This document shows positions 33,754-42,601 of a DNA stretch of 47,873 nucleotides, piece by piece. The DNA comes from Balneola sp. Its GTDB lineage: Bacteria > Bacteroidota > Rhodothermia > Balneolales > Balneolaceae. Both the position numbers and the translations under genes were made by a program. The notes below the pieces were generated by a model, which made no database searches, was not told the DNA's origin, and was given only the letters and a program-made list of their open reading frames with translations. The stretch's first letter is position 1, and every line of letters begins with the position of its first letter. The stretch lies in assembly GCA_017640785.1 (NCBI GenBank), contig JAEPPZ010000014.1:1-47873 (forward strand), read 5' to 3'.

Positions 33754-35034
33754 ATGAAAACTGATAATAGAGAGTTTAAAAGATATAAATCGATAAAAGA
33801 AAAATTATCGTTTATAATTGATGATATAGAGTTTAATCAAATCTTAGCAATAGATATAGCTCTTATAAGTTTTAAAAAAACTGTTGATTTTAAAATTGGT
33901 TTTAAAGATTACCTGAAATTTGCTTTTAAGAGTAGATCTTTTAAAAAAACAAAATTAGATTTTGAAAGCAATAAACTCTTGGTTTCGGCAGAAATCGAAA
34001 GAAATGACTTTAATTCTCTTATTGAATCGGTTATATCGGGAATAAGCGATAAAATATTTTCCCCAATTTATAATCTTAAAGTAAAAAGATATTTCAATTC
34101 CAAAAATTTAATTATTTCATTTCGCCATCTATTTATTGGGAATAAAATTAAGAATCTAAACTTCTTTGAAAAATTATATTTAGCAAGTCGATTGTGTTTT
34201 TACCTAAATTCTTTTGATTCATTAATTTCTGAATTTAAAGATTTCAATTTTACAAATAAAAAATATTTGAGTTTTAACAGTTCTTTTGGGTTTGAAGCAA
34301 TGTTGACTCAGTTCTTTAAGGCTAATGAGGTGCCAACTTATACATTGCAACATGGCCCATATTATGTTAAGTACAAAATTAAAGTGCCTCTGGATAATAT
34401 AAATGGAGAAAATATAACGGCAGATAATGTATTCGTTTGGGGGAGAAGTAGCTTAAATGATCTTTTAAATAATTACAATTTACAATCCAGTAGGATAATT
34501 ATTGGAGGAAACCCTAAGTACATTGCAAAAAAGATTAAAGTAAAATTAGGGTTCAAAAAATGTCTAGTATTACTTGGTCGTGTTATGTACGAATCTGGGA
34601 ATAAAAAAATTCTACAAATTGTGAAAGAAGTTGCAGATACTACTGGAATAAAATTTGAAGTCAAATTGCATCCATCTTTGGATAATGTGAAATATAAAAA
34701 ATTATGTGAGAGCTATGATCTTACTTTAGTTCAAACTACAGAACATTTGGCGCAAATTCTTTCTCGTGATATATACGATTTTGCTATTGTGAACAATAGT
34801 ACAGCTTATTATGAATCTATGTACTATAATTTATTATGTTTTAGATTTGAACCAGATGAGAATGAACAATTTTTAGGTTTAGATGATAAATTTAACGATA
34901 GTAAAAGTTTATTGAATAAAATTTCTTCATTTGAAGAACAGGATTCAGAAAAATTGAATAAAAACATTGAGAAACTACTAACTGATACACTAGGAATGGG
35001 TATTAATTATTATAAAAAATATTTAGATGGGTAG
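33754..35034 (+). CDS. Probable GT-B glycosyltransferase with HG and HP motifs (CMP-sugar type?)
   Basis: I do not recognise this 426-residue protein by overall sequence. It lacks signal peptide and membrane helices. Its second half carries TLQHGPYYVKY (His200), NVFVWGRSSLNDLL, GGNPKY, LHP (His306, Pro307) and NNSTAYYESMYY, an order seen in GT-B transferases of the capsule/CDP-glycerol/polysialyltransferase type, where the HP dipeptide contacts CMP. Coming directly after a CMP-sugar synthetase, it is the best candidate to transfer the CMP-activated residue. The sequence is lysine- and asparagine-rich and very AT-rich. Its end overlaps the flippase start by eight bases. Confidence 0.55.
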   Translation: MKTDNREFKRYKSIKEKLSFIIDDIEFNQILAIDIALISFKKTVDFKIGFKDYLKFAFKSRSFKKTKLDFESNKLLVSAEIERNDFNSLIESVISGISDKIFSPIYNLKVKRYFNSKNLIISFRHLFIGNKIKNLNFFEKLYLASRLCFYLNSFDSLISEFKDFNFTNKKYLSFNSSFGFEAMLTQFFKANEVPTYTLQHGPYYVKYKIKVPLDNINGENITADNVFVWGRSSLNDLLNNYNLQSSRIIIGGNPKYIAKKIKVKLGFKKCLVLLGRVMYESGNKKILQIVKEVADTTGIKFEVKLHPSLDNVKYKKLCESYDLTLVQTTEHLAQILSRDIYDFAIVNNSTAYYESMYYNLLCFRFEPDENEQFLGLDDKFNDSKSLLNKISSFEEQDSEKLNKNIEKLLTDTLGMGINYYKKYLDG

Positions 35035-36520
35035 GGACAAGACTGATGCAAGAAAAGGACTCATCTGGAGTACCTTCGGTAAAGTTCTTAACGCTGGGTT
35101 AAAATTCCTTTCAGTACCACTTTTATTAAATCATTTCGGGGAAGAAAAATATGGTCTGATCGCTTTAGCTTTATCCATAGATATTTATCTAAAGATAATG
35201 GACTTGGGATTTAATACAGGTAATGTCCGCTTTATATCTCACTGGCTTGCAAAAGGAAAGGCGAACTCTATTGTAAAACTAGTAGAGGCAAGTCAATTAT
35301 TTTATGGAATAGTTGGTCTTATAAATTTTTCGATACTGGTGGTTTTGGCATTTTTTAGTGGGCAAATATTTAATCTTGATCCCGAGTCAAGTGAAATTCT
35401 ACAAAAATTAATCCTTATAATATCAGTAACTGCGCTATTCTCATGGTTTTTTGCAACCACTTCTCACATTCTCAATGCATATAAAAGGATTGATTTTAAT
35501 GAAAAATTAAGTATGGTCACTAATATCTTAATTTTTGCCGGTGTGTTGATAACAATTGGTTTAAATTTATCTATCGCTCAATATTTTTTGGTTTACTCAC
35601 TTAGTATAATTGTACCCATTCCTTTAAGAATTTTGAAAATAAAGACTTTAAATGATTCAATATCATTTATTCCAAGGTGGAATAAGGAGATATTTTTAGA
35701 AGTGTTTTCATACTCAATTGGTATTTTTTCAATGGGTTTTTTCCAGATGTCAGCTCAAAATCTGCGTCCTATTATTCTTGGGATTCAGGCACCGATTACC
35801 GCAGTTACTGAGTTTAAAATTATCGAACAAGTTGCGGCAATAATTATAATGTTAACAAGCTCTTTTTTATCAGTCTTATTGCCATTTGCTACTAAATATA
35901 AATCAGAAGGAAATGTTGAAGCTCAGAGAAAAATTGCTTTTGATGTTACAAGGTATTTATCGGTATTTATAGTTCTATTGGTATTTGGGTTGATATCCAT
36001 ATCATCCCCTCTGATTGAAGTCTATGTTGGTAAAAAATATGTACATTTAAGTTTTTGGTTGAATATATGGGCTTTAACCTTATTAGGTAGTCATAACGCT
36101 GCTTTATCTTCTTTAATACTTGCTGGATCAAATATTAAAAAAATATCTTATTTTACTGCAATATCTTCAACACTATCAATATTGATAGCTTGGTTTTTAG
36201 CTCCAATTTATAGTGTTGGTGGTGTTGTAATTGCATTTTCAGTATATATTTTATTTCAAATGATTTTCTACTATATCTATTATATACCTAATATAATGAA
36301 CTTTAATTCAGGTAAAATATTTGTGAACTCATTTCTTTATCCAGTAATAATTGGGACAGGAGCTTACTTTATATCTTTAGTTATAAGTAATATTTTGGGT
36401 TTTCAGAATCCATATTTATTGATCATGTTTAATGGAACACTATTTGTCGCATTGTATACTTCTATGACTCTCTGTACGACACTTAAATTAAAAGAAATTA
36501 AATATTTGTTAGTTGATTAA
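35027..36520 (+). CDS. wzx: Oligosaccharide-lipid flippase (Wzx)
   Basis: This 497-residue polytopic protein, with about 12-14 predicted helices, belongs to the MOP/polysaccharide transport family. The N-terminal GLIWSTFGKVLNAGLKFLSV and the following LNHFGEEKYGLIALALSIDIY are the usual Wzx opening. It should flip the lipid-linked repeat unit across the inner membrane. With Wzy and Wzc in the same locus this indicates the Wzx/Wzy-dependent route rather than an ABC exporter. It overlaps the preceding gene by eight bases. Confidence 0.9.
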   Translation: MGRDKTDARKGLIWSTFGKVLNAGLKFLSVPLLLNHFGEEKYGLIALALSIDIYLKIMDLGFNTGNVRFISHWLAKGKANSIVKLVEASQLFYGIVGLINFSILVVLAFFSGQIFNLDPESSEILQKLILIISVTALFSWFFATTSHILNAYKRIDFNEKLSMVTNILIFAGVLITIGLNLSIAQYFLVYSLSIIVPIPLRILKIKTLNDSISFIPRWNKEIFLEVFSYSIGIFSMGFFQMSAQNLRPIILGIQAPITAVTEFKIIEQVAAIIIMLTSSFLSVLLPFATKYKSEGNVEAQRKIAFDVTRYLSVFIVLLVFGLISISSPLIEVYVGKKYVHLSFWLNIWALTLLGSHNAALSSLILAGSNIKKISYFTAISSTLSILIAWFLAPIYSVGGVVIAFSVYILFQMIFYYIYYIPNIMNFNSGKIFVNSFLYPVIIGTGAYFISLVISNILGFQNPYLLIMFNGTLFVALYTSMTLCTTLKLKEIKYLLVD

Positions 36521-36562
36521 TGCGACTAACTTTTATCGTAATTATAAACTAGAATAATAAAA

Positions 36563-37516
36563 GTGATAAAATTTAGTGTAGGAATTCCAGCATATAAGGG
36601 GCAATTCTTTAAAAAGTGTATTGAAAGCGTCCTTAATCAATCATATTCAAATTTAGAGTTGATAATAGTTAATGATTGTTCCCCACAGGATCTAAGTTCA
36701 ATTGTCAATCAGTTTGAAGACGAAAGGATAAAGTATTTTGACAATAAAAAAAATATTGGTTCAGAAAAGGTTGTTAAGAATTGGAATAAATGTCTCGAAC
36801 ATGCAACAGGCGATTATTTCGTTCTTATGGGAGATGATGATATGCTTGCTGTAGATTATTTAAGTGAATTTGTGAAATTGATAAAAAAGTATCCTGAATT
36901 GGATGTTTTCCACTGTCGAACCATGGTCATTGATGAAAACGAGAATCCAATAAAACTTACATCCAGCTGGCCTGAATTTGAAACTTTATATGATAATATA
37001 TGGCATAGGTTGACTGGTAGAAGAATTCAATATATCTCAGATTTTGTGTATCGGACTGATCATTTAAAATTACATGGAGGTTTCTTTGATTTACCATTAG
37101 CATGGGGATCTGATGATATTACTGCTTACAGAGCATGTGGAAAAAAAGGGATTGCCCATATTAATAAGGTTCTATTTAAATATCGATCAAATAGTTATTC
37201 TATTACTTCAACAGGTGATTTTGACTTAAAACTTATTTCTATAATACAATATTTTAATTGGTTGAATATGATTTTTGATGAGATAAAGCCTGTTAATAAA
37301 ATTGAATTGATAAATTATAATTATTTAAAAAAAAATATATTACAACTAAGAAAAAGTAGCCAGCGTCAAATAATAGTGACTTCTTTAGACGCTAATTTAT
37401 TCAAGGACACTTTTTCTCTTTTAATAAATAAGAATCGATTAAATATTAAATTATGGCAAATAATATATTATTCTTCAGTTGTGATAATTAATAAATTTAA
37501 AAAAAAATTCTACTAA
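36563..37516 (+). CDS. Family 2 glycosyltransferase (GT-A)
   Basis: This 317-residue protein starts with GTG (36563-36565) and reads IKFSVGIPAYKGQFFKKCIE. It has the GT2 marks LELIIVNDCSPQD (nucleotide site) and YFVLMGDDDMLAVDYL, where the aspartates of DDD bind the metal and sugar nucleotide. LAWGSDDITAYRACGKKG in the acceptor half carries the presumed base. Donor and acceptor are unknown. The C-terminal 80 residues are basic and may touch the membrane. It follows the flippase after 42 bases. Confidence 0.88.
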   Translation: MIKFSVGIPAYKGQFFKKCIESVLNQSYSNLELIIVNDCSPQDLSSIVNQFEDERIKYFDNKKNIGSEKVVKNWNKCLEHATGDYFVLMGDDDMLAVDYLSEFVKLIKKYPELDVFHCRTMVIDENENPIKLTSSWPEFETLYDNIWHRLTGRRIQYISDFVYRTDHLKLHGGFFDLPLAWGSDDITAYRACGKKGIAHINKVLFKYRSNSYSITSTGDFDLKLISIIQYFNWLNMIFDEIKPVNKIELINYNYLKKNILQLRKSSQRQIIVTSLDANLFKDTFSLLINKNRLNIKLWQIIYYSSVVIINKFKKKFY

Positions 37517-37532
37517 ATTTATTATCTAAAAT

Positions 37533-38555
37533 ATGTCAAAGAAATTAGTTTATGTTGGATTTGCGTTTGATCATCACAAGAATTCTGAAGGAGGCTACCA
37601 CCATATTAGAAAGTATATTGATTATGATTTTGCTGTGGATTTGCAAAAAGAAAGGGAATTTCCTGGTTTGCCAGAGTACCCGCTACTGAGTAAAGTAATA
37701 AGGAAAATTAAAAATGTTGTTTTAGGCAATGGCTTACCAATTGGAATGTTGAGGCTGTTATATTTAAATCTAACTAATAAAAATTTAGTTTTTCACTTTA
37801 TATATCCAGAAAATTCATATAAATGGTTGGGGAAATTTAAAAGGAAAAATAATAGAATTGCTTTTACACTTCATCAACCTTTTGTCTTCTATAACAATCC
37901 CAAGTGGAAGAAGATATTTGAAGAAAGTGATTTAATTATTGTATTAAAAAAGGAAGACGTTAATAAATTTAAAGAACTTACAGGATCGGAAAATATATTT
38001 TATGTTCCACATGGAATAAATACGAACTATTTTAAACCAATCAATAAACCAACTATAAAAAATAGAATATTGATGGTTGGTAACTGGATGAGAAATTTTG
38101 AATTAGCCTCAAATATATTTGTTAAATTAAGGTCACTACTACCCGATATTGATATTGTTGTTGTCACAAACAAAGTAAATTTTAAATATTTTGATGCTGA
38201 TAATGTAAATTTAGTTACAAGTATTACTAATGAAGAGTTGTTAAACTATTATCAAACTTCAAAAATCGTATATTTTCCTCTAGATGACTTCACAGCTAAT
38301 AATGCACTTTTAGAAGCTGCAGGCTGTGGGTGTCATATCATAATTAGTACACCAATGATAAATATAACGGAGTATTTTCCTAGTGAATTAATTAAATTTA
38401 CTAATGAAGATATTCAAACAATTGTGGATACATTGATAGAAATATTGAACGAAGAAAAAGAATGTAATCATAAATTGGCTAAATATACTCAAGCGCAGTA
38501 TTCTTGGGACGCTGTGGGTAGAAGTGTAGAAAAACTATTATCTAATATTAGTTAA
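37533..38555 (+). CDS. Family 4-like glycosyltransferase (GT-B)
   Basis: This 340-residue protein has a GT-B layout: an N-terminal half containing IAFTLHQPFVFYN, and a C-terminal half with RILMVGNWMRNFELA and VYFPLDDFTANNALLEAAGC, which corresponds to the donor-binding E-x7-E region. The enzyme ends SWDAVGRSVEKLLSNIS, a normal family end. After its stop codon the same frame stays open for 65 codons, discussed under findings. Donor and acceptor unknown. Confidence 0.8.
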   Translation: MSKKLVYVGFAFDHHKNSEGGYHHIRKYIDYDFAVDLQKEREFPGLPEYPLLSKVIRKIKNVVLGNGLPIGMLRLLYLNLTNKNLVFHFIYPENSYKWLGKFKRKNNRIAFTLHQPFVFYNNPKWKKIFEESDLIIVLKKEDVNKFKELTGSENIFYVPHGINTNYFKPINKPTIKNRILMVGNWMRNFELASNIFVKLRSLLPDIDIVVVTNKVNFKYFDADNVNLVTSITNEELLNYYQTSKIVYFPLDDFTANNALLEAAGCGCHIIISTPMINITEYFPSELIKFTNEDIQTIVDTLIEILNEEKECNHKLAKYTQAQYSWDAVGRSVEKLLSNIS

Positions 38556-38600
38556 AAATACCATAGCAAGAAATCAAAAGATAGATTTAGTATTAATGAT

Positions 38601-38753
38601 ATGATGAGGTGGTTGTTTAAAGAGGGTAAATACTTAAAATTACTTAATGAGCTAAAAAAAGATAAGCTTAAAGAACTTATATTTTGCAGATATGCTAACT
38701 TAATTAAAGTCTTTGTGAAGTATCCAAGGAGGAATTTATTTATAAAAAAATAA
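38601..38753 (+). CDS. Small basic open frame between a glycosyltransferase and wzy
   Basis: This is a 50-residue frame, MMRWLFKEGKYLKLLNELKK..., ending FVKYPRRNLFIKK, in the otherwise gene-free 38556-38767. The frame is the same as that of the upstream glycosyltransferase and is open from its stop codon. The amphipathic, lysine-rich composition is protein-like and the end resembles the tail of a membrane-associated glycosyltransferase, so this may be a remnant of a lost gene. It has no strong ribosome site. I cannot assign a function. Confidence 0.3.
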   Translation: MMRWLFKEGKYLKLLNELKKDKLKELIFCRYANLIKVFVKYPRRNLFIKK

Positions 38754-38767
38754 AACCGGCGAATTAT

Positions 38768-39919
38768 TTGCCATTATTCATATTGCTTGTTTTTAGTGGC
38801 AACCCAATAATAAATGTCTTTCCGACACCTAAACTACTTATTGTAATATACACGCCACTTTTTATTTTTTACGTGTTTAAGATAAGTAGGTGGAAACTAA
38901 GCTTAAGCTATTTTTATTATATAATCATTTTTATAGCTACGGTTTTGTTGATAGTAATATTGCAACGTTTGGTATTAGGATTTGTGTCGCTTCCTGGGGT
39001 AATTGTATTTATAGTAAATTTCCTTCTTTCTGTTTTTACCCTATTGTATTACAAATTGAGAAGTATAAATTTTTTAGATGCTTATATAAAATTAATCTCA
39101 GCGCTGTCTGCTATAAGTATTCCATTTTGGCTATTTAACCAAATAAGTTATTATGGAATTGATTTAGTAAATGTAAAGTCATTAGGTTTATACACTTCTT
39201 TTCCACGTAATTTTGTTAATCCTATAGTGAGAAATTCAGGAATGTTCTGGGAACCAGGCGCATTCGCAGGCTATTTAATAGTTGGATTAGCTTTTATAAT
39301 ACTGAGGAACAAGAGGTTAAGTTTAGGTGAATATAAACTATCCACTATATTGATAGTGCTTGGTATAGTATCTTCAATGTCAACTACCGGATATGTATTA
39401 TTAGGAATAATGTTTTCTTTATATAGTGTTTATAATTTTAAGTGGGGAAAGGTTATAATTGTTCCAGTTTGTATAGTGCTTATATCTTGGACATATAATG
39501 AGTTGAATTTTTTGCAAGATAAAATTGAACAACAATTTATTGGTTCACAAAATTTGGGGTATGGTGAGGTTTCTAATACTCGATTTGGGACAGTTTATCT
39601 TGATGCGGAATACATTTTAGCAAATCCAATAATTGGAAATGGGTTACATGAAAAAACAAGATTTCGCTTTCACCCCTGGATGACAACAACAGGGTTTGGT
39701 AATGGCTTCACTGACTTTATAGCAGATTGGGGGCTGATTCTTTTTGCGTGGTGGATCATATGTGTTTATGACTTTGCAAGAAAACAAACAAACTCTATTT
39801 ATTTGGCTATTATTTATGTATCGCTTTTTTTCCTGGTACTGCAAGGCGAGCAATTTCTAAACTTCCCATTTTTTATGACATTTTTCATATTACCAATAGT
39901 AAATCAAAGAAACATATGA
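38768..39919 (+). CDS. wzy: O-antigen/EPS polymerase (Wzy-like)
   Basis: This polytopic protein (383 residues from the TTG at 38768) has about 10-12 hydrophobic helices and a periplasmic loop around NLGYGEVSNTRFGTVYLDAE, LANPIIGNGLHEKTRF and GNGFTDFIADWGLILF, typical of Wzy/O-antigen ligase-type proteins. It would polymerise the repeat units at the outer face of the inner membrane. The TTG falls at the very edge of the first helix. A start ten codons earlier, ATT at 38738 behind a perfect AAGGAGG (38726-38732), would add YKKIKPANY-type basic residues and looks more natural. Overlaps the next gene by ATGA. Confidence 0.8.
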   Translation: MPLFILLVFSGNPIINVFPTPKLLIVIYTPLFIFYVFKISRWKLSLSYFYYIIIFIATVLLIVILQRLVLGFVSLPGVIVFIVNFLLSVFTLLYYKLRSINFLDAYIKLISALSAISIPFWLFNQISYYGIDLVNVKSLGLYTSFPRNFVNPIVRNSGMFWEPGAFAGYLIVGLAFIILRNKRLSLGEYKLSTILIVLGIVSSMSTTGYVLLGIMFSLYSVYNFKWGKVIIVPVCIVLISWTYNELNFLQDKIEQQFIGSQNLGYGEVSNTRFGTVYLDAEYILANPIIGNGLHEKTRFRFHPWMTTTGFGNGFTDFIADWGLILFAWWIICVYDFARKQTNSIYLAIIYVSLFFLVLQGEQFLNFPFFMTFFILPIVNQRNI

Positions 39920-41142
39920 AAATACTGTGGATTACTAATACATTATTCCCAGATATTTGTAAAAAATTGGGTATAGAACCACCAGTTTCTGGGGGATGGA
40001 TGTATGCTGGAGCAAGGGCACTGTGTGATGCTAATAACTCAATTGACTTAGGAGTAGCCACCTTATTTAGTGGTAATGAGTTTCAAACAATGAAGATCAA
40101 AGGAATCAACTATTTTTTGATTCCAGAACAGAATAATAAAAAGTACTGGAAGTTGATTAATGATAAATTTCAACCTAATGTAACGCATATTCATGGTACG
40201 GAGTATCCGCACGGTCTTAATTTTGTTGAAGCATGTGGTAATGAGAATGTAGTTGTATCCATTCAAGGCCTGGTGAGTGTTATCGAGCGTTATTATTATG
40301 GAGGAATAAGTAGAAAAGAGTTAAGAAAAAATACAACTTTCAGAGATTATATTCGGTTTGATACCCTTTTTAGACAACGTGCAGTTATGCAACAAAGAGG
40401 AAGAATAGAACGCTCTTTAATACAGTCAGTGAATCATGTAATAGGTCGTACATCATGGGATAAGTCTCATGTTTGGGAAATGAACCAAGAAGCAAAATAT
40501 CATTTTTGTAATGAAACACTACGCAGGGAGTTTTATAGACATAAATGGGATTTCCGTGATTGCGAAACCCATAGTATATTTTTAAGTCAGGGGCATTATC
40601 CTATTAAAGGATTTCATCAAGTTATAAAGGCGTTACCGATTATACTGAGGCAGTATCCGAATACAAAAGTATATTTAGCAGGTCGTGATTTCCTGAGTAA
40701 ACCATGGTGGAGAATAAACGGATATGGAAAGTATCTTAAATCTCTGATAACAAAATTTGATGTGAAGGATAAAATAAATTACACAGGGCTTTTAGAGGGG
40801 GATGAAATGCGAGATCGTTATTTAAAATCCACTGTTTTTGTCTGTCCATCGGCTATTGAAAACAGTCCAAATTCGGTAGGTGAAGCACAAATATTAGGTG
40901 TTCCGGTAGTAGCTTCTTATGTAGGGGGCACACCGGATATGATCGAGCATGAAGAAACAGGATTATTATATCCTTATGAAGAGATAGAGATGCTGGCAGA
41001 TGCCGTATGCAGAATTTTTAAGGACAATAACTTATCGAATAAGTTATCAAATAACGAACAGCAGTCTGCACAGATAAGGCATAGTCAAACTAAGAATGCA
41101 AATGATCTAAACAACATTTATAAATATATATGCAACTATTAG
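39916..41142 (+). CDS. Family 4 glycosyltransferase (GT-B)
   Basis: This 408-residue protein begins MKILWITNTLFPDICKKLG and has the glycine-rich loop PPVSGGWMYAGARAL typical of GT4 acceptor domains. SQGHYPIKGFHQVIKALPII follows, with the Gly-Lys/Lys-Gly donor phosphate site. PSAIENSPNSVGEAQILGVP is the E-x7-E donor block, followed by YVGGTPDMIEH. It resembles GT4 enzymes of EPS loci, but donor and acceptor cannot be named. Its ATG overlaps the wzy stop (ATGA) and its end overlaps the acetyltransferase by 13 bases, so translation is coupled. Confidence 0.9.
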   Translation: MKILWITNTLFPDICKKLGIEPPVSGGWMYAGARALCDANNSIDLGVATLFSGNEFQTMKIKGINYFLIPEQNNKKYWKLINDKFQPNVTHIHGTEYPHGLNFVEACGNENVVVSIQGLVSVIERYYYGGISRKELRKNTTFRDYIRFDTLFRQRAVMQQRGRIERSLIQSVNHVIGRTSWDKSHVWEMNQEAKYHFCNETLRREFYRHKWDFRDCETHSIFLSQGHYPIKGFHQVIKALPIILRQYPNTKVYLAGRDFLSKPWWRINGYGKYLKSLITKFDVKDKINYTGLLEGDEMRDRYLKSTVFVCPSAIENSPNSVGEAQILGVPVVASYVGGTPDMIEHEETGLLYPYEEIEMLADAVCRIFKDNNLSNKLSNNEQQSAQIRHSQTKNANDLNNIYKYICNY

Positions 41143-41753
41143 TTACATATATATTTAAGGCGATACGTTATTTATTCTCACGAGTCAGAAAGACTTTAGA
41201 TAATTTTTTTACTCATATATTGCTGTATTGCAATAACATTCAGTTTAAAAGTTTTCATTCGAATGGGGTACCTTTTGTGAACGTAGCACGTGGAGGAAAT
41301 TGTCAAATAGGTGATAAATTTCGTATGAACAATGGTTTGAAAGGTAATCCTATAGGACGCCCTCAACGTTGCGTCTTATTTGTAGACTATGGAGCTATAT
41401 TAATTATAGGTGAAAATGTTGGAATGAGTTCAACAGCTATTGTTTCTCATGAGAAAATCACAATAGGGAACAACGTTAAAATAGGTGGTGGAGTTTGCAT
41501 TTATGATACAGATTTTCATAGCCTCGATCCAAATTTAAGAAAGAATGCGAAATTAGATCAAAAACAAAAAAATAATAAACCGGTAACTATTAAGGATAAT
41601 GTATTTATTGGAGCTCATTCAACAATCCTAAAGGGAGTGACTATTGGTGAAAATGCTATTATCGGTGCCTGTTCATTAGTTACTCGAGATATTCCATCTA
41701 ATGAGATATGGGGTGGTAATCCAGCAAAATTAATTAAAAATTTAGATGAATAG
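41130..41753 (+). CDS. Left-handed beta-helix O-acetyltransferase
   Basis: This 207-residue protein has a basic, hydrophobic N-terminus (about 1-40) and then hexapeptide repeats (INIG/VTIG-like units: CQIGDKF, LIIGENVGMSS, ITIGNNVKIGGG, VTIKDNVFIGA, VTIGENAIIGA). YDTDFHSLDP carries the catalytic histidine, and the protein closes with SNEIWGGNPAKLIK. It probably transfers acetyl from acetyl-CoA to a sugar of the repeat unit. It overlaps both neighbours (13 bases upstream, eight downstream). Confidence 0.88.
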   Translation: MQLLVTYIFKAIRYLFSRVRKTLDNFFTHILLYCNNIQFKSFHSNGVPFVNVARGGNCQIGDKFRMNNGLKGNPIGRPQRCVLFVDYGAILIIGENVGMSSTAIVSHEKITIGNNVKIGGGVCIYDTDFHSLDPNLRKNAKLDQKQKNNKPVTIKDNVFIGAHSTILKGVTIGENAIIGACSLVTRDIPSNEIWGGNPAKLIKNLDE

Positions 41754-42597
41754 GATAGCGGTACTTATAACTTGTCACAACCGTCGGGAACAAACGCTAA
41801 CTTCATTAAGTGCTTTATTCATTTGTGATATGCCAAAAGAATTTAAGATTGAAGTTTTCTTAGTGGATGACGGTTCCACTGATGGAACAGGAGATGCGGT
41901 GCGTAGTAAGTTTCCCAATGTTAATGTGATACAAGGAAATGGAAATTTATTTTGGAATCAGGGTATGCGCTTAGCGTGGTATTCAGCTGTTCAACAAAAT
42001 AATTATGATTTTTATTTATGGCTGAATGATGATACTATATTAGAAATAAATGCATTAGAAAATATTTTGGATGATTTTAAGCAAGCTATTAAGATTGAAA
42101 ATAAAGCGGTTTTATTAATTGGTGCTTGCAAAGAATCTGTCGAAAGTGAAGAGTTCTCCTATGGTGGTCGTGATGAAGATGGACCAGTAATCCCAAATGA
42201 TGAGATTCAAAAATGTAAATATATTAATGGAAACATTGTATTGGTACCCAAGTCAATGTTTGAGGACCTTGGTAATTTATCAAAGGATTATACGCATGGT
42301 ATGGGGGATTATGATTATGGTTTGAGAGCACAGGAAAAGGGGTATTCTTGCTACACCACAAAACATTATATAGCTGTATGCCCGACCAATAAAAGAACCC
42401 CAACTTGGTGTAATCCTGAGAGAAATTTATCAGAGAGATGGAAACATTTTAATTCACCATTGGGTTTAAATATAGATGAATACATTTTTTTTAGAAAAAA
42501 ATTTTGGGGACAGCAGTGGGTTCTAGATGTAGTAAAAGCTTATATAAAAATGTTATTTCCTGCCCTATATAACAAAATTACAGTAAAGAATTACTGA
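41746..42597 (+). CDS. Family 2 glycosyltransferase, rhamnosyltransferase-like
   Basis: This 283-residue GT-A enzyme has IAVLITCHNRREQTLTSL, FLVDDGSTDGTGDAV, the GNGNLFWNQGMRLAW segment and FYLWLNDDTILE with the metal-binding aspartates. HGMGDYDYGLRAQEKGYS carries the presumed base. The NLFWNQGM block is typical of GT2 proteins often labelled rhamnosyltransferase. Since rfbBAC lie in the same locus, rhamnose is a possible donor, but this is only a family tendency. Confidence 0.88.
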   Translation: MNRIAVLITCHNRREQTLTSLSALFICDMPKEFKIEVFLVDDGSTDGTGDAVRSKFPNVNVIQGNGNLFWNQGMRLAWYSAVQQNNYDFYLWLNDDTILEINALENILDDFKQAIKIENKAVLLIGACKESVESEEFSYGGRDEDGPVIPNDEIQKCKYINGNIVLVPKSMFEDLGNLSKDYTHGMGDYDYGLRAQEKGYSCYTTKHYIAVCPTNKRTPTWCNPERNLSERWKHFNSPLGLNIDEYIFFRKKFWGQQWVLDVVKAYIKMLFPALYNKITVKNY

Positions 42598-42601
42598 TTA
42601 C

